From contig NZ_SMRQ01000013.1 in assembly GCF_004359965.1 (NCBI RefSeq), positions 1 through 46,387 on the forward strand: a stretch of DNA of 46,387 nucleotides. Direction: 5' to 3'. The first letter of the stretch is position 1. The number at the start of each line of letters is the position of its first letter. Under the pieces are notes generated by a model. The model saw nothing but the letters and a program-made list of their open reading frames with translations, was not told the DNA's origin and did no database searches. This DNA is from Cognatilysobacter segetis (GTDB lineage: Bacteria > Pseudomonadota > Gammaproteobacteria > Xanthomonadales > Xanthomonadaceae). Made by a program: the position numbers and the translations under genes. This document shows, one piece after another, positions 44,292 to 46,387 of this stretch.

Positions 44292-44929
44292 GCGGCCAGC
44301 GGCAGCGCCAGCCGGAACGCGAGGCCCGGGGCGAGTGCGTGCGCGTCGAGCATGCCGCCGTGGGCGCGCGCGATCGCGCCGGCGACGACGAGCCGCAGGC
44401 CGAGGCCGAGGTCAAAGGGTTCGGGCAGCGGATCGACCAGCAGCGCGGCGGCGTTGTCGGGCGATTCGCCGCCGTCGCTGACCTCGATCAGCACCTGCGC
44501 GCCGTCGCGCCAGGCATGCAGCCCGGGCGCCGCCGTGCCGGCGCGCGACTGCGCGAACGCGAGCAGGCTGCCGAGCGCCTGGACGAGCCGCGCCTCGTCG
44601 CCTTCCACGTGCGCGCCGTCGAGCTCGGGGGCGAGCTGCGGTTCGGTCGCGCAGCCCGGCACGCCACCGACCGCCAGGTCGAGCAGCATCTGCACTTCGA
44701 CCGGTCGCAGCCGATGCACGAGGCGGCCTTCCTGCGCGCGCACCCAGTCGCCGAGCTCCTCGATCATGCCGGCCATGCGACGGGACTGGCGCTCGATGGT
44801 CTCGGCCAGCTCGACCCGGCGTTCCTCCGGCAACTCGGGCCGGCGCAGCAGGTAGGCCGCGGTCTGCAGCGGCGACAGCGGTCCCTTCAGGTCGTGCACC
44901 AGCCGCTCGAACAGGGGACGTTCGCTCAC
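44288..44929 (-). CDS. Short sensorless histidine-kinase-like protein (possible phosphotransferase)
   Basis: A 213-residue soluble protein that begins directly in a dimerisation/phosphoacceptor H-box (LFERLVHDLKGPLSPLQ, His12), followed by a two-helix hairpin to about residue 75. A HATPase-like domain follows with EGDEARLVQALGSLLAFAQ where the N-box should be; the usual Asn is absent. Remaining G-box traces are VSDGGES and FDLGLGLRLVVAGAIARAHGG. It has no sensor, transmembrane helix or HAMP. The start is GTG at 44929-44927, forming a GTGA overlap with the hybrid kinase gene. The loss of the Asn suggests weak or no ATP-dependent autophosphorylation and resembles ChpT/Spo0B phosphotransferases. 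A true but divergent kinase is the alternative. Confidence 0.8.
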   Translation of the reverse strand: MSERPLFERLVHDLKGPLSPLQTAAYLLRRPELPEERRVELAETIERQSRRMAGMIEELGDWVRAQEGRLVHRLRPVEVQMLLDLAVGGVPGCATEPQLAPELDGAHVEGDEARLVQALGSLLAFAQSRAGTAAPGLHAWRDGAQVLIEVSDGGESPDNAAALLVDPLPEPFDLGLGLRLVVAGAIARAHGGMLDAHALAPGLAFRLALPLAA

Positions 44930-46387
44930 GCCACCCCCGTGCCGCACGGCAGCGCGCCGAGGATGCGGCAGATCGCCTCGATTTCCGGCGGCTTCACCAG
45001 GTGGTGGTCGAAGCCCGCTTCCGCGGTGCGGCGGCGGTCCTCGGGCTGGCCCCAGCCGGTCACCGCGACCAGCGTCAGCGTCGGGCCCAGCGGCGAGGCG
45101 CGCAGCTGGCGCGCGACGTCGTACCCGCTGATGCCCGGCATGCCGATGTCGAGGAACACGACGTCCGGCGCGAAGCCGAGCACCGCCGCCTCGGCGGCGT
45201 GCGGGTCGTAGATGCGCTGCGCCTCGTGGCCGAGCATCTCCAGCATCATCGCCAGCGTATCGGCCGAATCGCAGTTGTCGTCGATCACCAGCACGCGACG
45301 CGGCGACGCGGCCGGCACTGGCGCGGGCAACGGCTCGGGCACCGCGGGCGTCGTGCGCATCGGCAGCCGCACCGTGAAGCGGCTGCCTTGGCCCAGGCCG
45401 GGGCTGGCCGCGGCCACGTTGCCGCCGTGCATCTCGACCAGCCGTCGCACCAGCGTCAGGCCGATGCCGAGGCCGCCGCGCGCGCGCTCGATCGAGGTGT
45501 CCACCTGCGCGAACGGCTCGAAGATGCCGTCGATCTGGTCGGGCGCCAGGCCAATGCCGCCGTCGTCGACGTGCACCAGCACGTGGTCGCCGTCGCGCTC
45601 GGTGCTCACGCGCACCGGCTGCGACGCATCCGAGTACTTCGCGGCGTTGCTGATCAGGTTCGCGAACACCTGCGACAGGCGCTCGGGGTCGGCGTCCAGC
45701 GGCACCTCGACCGGCGGCACGTGCATTTCGAGCGAATGCCCGGTGGCGCGCAGCATCGGCGAGATGCTCTCGACCGCGGATCGCAGCACCGCTTCGAGCG
45801 TGGTGGTCGCCGGGCGCAGCACCAGCTTGTCCTGGCTGATGCGCGCGACGTCGAGCAGGTCGTCGATCAGCCGCACCAGCAGCGCGAGCTGCCGGTCCAT
45901 CGCCTCCTGCAGACCGGGCCCCGCGCCGCCGCCGAGCTTCATGACGTTGACCGCGTTGGCCAGCGAGGCGAGCGGATTGCGCAGCTCGTGGGCGAGCGTG
46001 GCGAGGAACTGGTCCTTGCGACGATCGTGCTCGAGCAGGTGCGCCTGCACGCGTTCGCGCTCGGCGATCTGCGCCTGCAGCTCGATGTTGCGTTGCGCGA
46101 GTGCGATGTTGGCGGCGCGCAGCGAGTCGTTGAGCACCTCGAGTTCGCGCGCCTTCTCGACGCGCAGGTCCTCGTTGGCGCGTGCGAGCCGCTCGTTCGC
46201 GCTCTGCAGCTCGCGCCGCTTGCGGTACAGCTCGACCAGCACGCTGACCTTGCTGCGCATGATCTCCGGGATCACCGGCACCATGACGTAGTCGACCGCG
46301 CCCAGCTTGTAGCCGCGCAGGCGGTCCATGTCGGACACGTTGACCGCGGTGACGAAGATGATCGGCGTCTTCTCGAAACGCGGGTGC
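44926..46387 (-). CDS. Hybrid sensor histidine kinase/response regulator (N-terminus outside window)
   Basis: The frame runs out of the right edge; about 486 codons are visible. Order: the C-terminal part of a receiver domain ([17 protein letters not shown], then [10 protein letters not shown]), a coiled-coil linker (about 46100-46250), an H-box [19 protein letters not shown], an ATPase with N-box [14 protein letters not shown] and G2 [10 protein letters not shown], and a C-terminal receiver with [22 protein letters not shown] (phosphoacceptor Asp) and HLVKPPE. In the first receiver the Lys normally preceding Pro in the last strand is Val. It is cytosolic as far as seen and coupled to the short kinase-like gene. 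A GTG at 46338 is internal, not the real start. Confidence 0.92.
   Translation of the reverse strand, partial: HPRFEKTPIIFVTAVNVSDMDRLRGYKLGAVDYVMVPVIPEIMRSKVSVLVELYRKRRELQSANERLARANEDLRVEKARELEVLNDSLRAANIALAQRNIELQAQIAERERVQAHLLEHDRRKDQFLATLAHELRNPLASLANAVNVMKLGGGAGPGLQEAMDRQLALLVRLIDDLLDVARISQDKLVLRPATTTLEAVLRSAVESISPMLRATGHSLEMHVPPVEVPLDADPERLSQVFANLISNAAKYSDASQPVRVSTERDGDHVLVHVDDGGIGLAPDQIDGIFEPFAQVDTSIERARGGLGIGLTLVRRLVEMHGGNVAAASPGLGQGSRFTVRLPMRTTPAVPEPLPAPVPAASPRRVLVIDDNCDSADTLAMMLEMLGHEAQRIYDPHAAEAAVLGFAPDVVFLDIGMPGISGYDVARQLRASPLGPTLTLVAVTGWGQPEDRRRTAEAGFDHHLVKPPEIEAICRILGALPCGTGVA

Overview
The window is very GC-rich, densely coding chromosomal DNA with no mobile elements, rRNA, recognisable tRNA or CRISPR. 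Gene content points to the Xanthomonadaceae (Gammaproteobacteria), most likely Lysobacter or a close relative. The main pointers are an Ax21-family outer-membrane protein, a dispersed oleABCD olefin locus whose OleA keeps the residue layout of the Xanthomonas enzyme, a HAF-repeat autotransporter, several M16 peptidases and orthologous housekeeping genes. The genus is inferred from protein patterns; no search was run.

Layout, left to right. (1) 1-3493, minus strand: a truncated membrane protein, a YcgL-family protein and a two-gene bd-type (cyanide-insensitive class) quinol oxidase, cydAB. (2) 3802-12708, plus strand: an exported S9 prolyl-oligopeptidase-like peptidase, a HAF-repeat autotransporter, an HI0933-family flavoprotein and a first M16 metallopeptidase, closed by a terminator. 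(3) 12788-20344, mainly minus strand: ubiB and ubiJ (ubiquinone), then oleD, oleC, oleB and oleA (long-chain olefin synthesis by head-to-head condensation). One small cysteine-cluster gene on the plus strand splits oleB from oleC. (4) 20465-26661, minus strand: a DUF4156 lipoprotein and two tandem, similar M16 peptidases separated by a terminator. (5) 26821-30756: an SDR, trmL, an SDR-DoxX fusion, wrbA (minus) and an ax21-like gene (plus). (6) 30913-33474, minus strand: gpsA, secB, a membrane-anchored rhodanese and a small exported protein. (7) 33567-38458: a YiiD-type thioesterase, hemD-hemY, a FadI-type thiolase and an unrecognised 299-residue protein. (8) 38504-39909, minus strand: three small stress- or membrane-type genes. 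(9) 40281 to the right edge, minus strand: a compact run of a hybrid sensor kinase, a short sensorless kinase-like protein, an NTF2-like lipoprotein, ntrB, ntrC, sodC and a GNAT acetyltransferase, with several 4-8 bp overlaps.

How the genes work together. OleA joins two acyl-CoAs, OleD reduces the beta-keto acid, OleC closes the beta-lactone and OleB removes CO2 to leave an olefin. UbiJ/UbiB support ubiquinone synthesis, and the bd oxidase uses the resulting quinol. hemD-hemY serve haem synthesis, which the oxidase also needs. The right-hand run is regulatory. Its most unusual member is a 213-residue protein that starts directly in a histidine H-box, has no sensor and lacks the N-box asparagine of kinase ATPase domains. 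It resembles ChpT/Spo0B-type phosphotransferases and may pass phosphate from the hybrid kinase to another response regulator.

Common promoter layout. Several genes, many without an obvious Shine-Dalgarno, have a -10-like hexamer about 27-31 nt before the chosen start. This was used to choose several starts.
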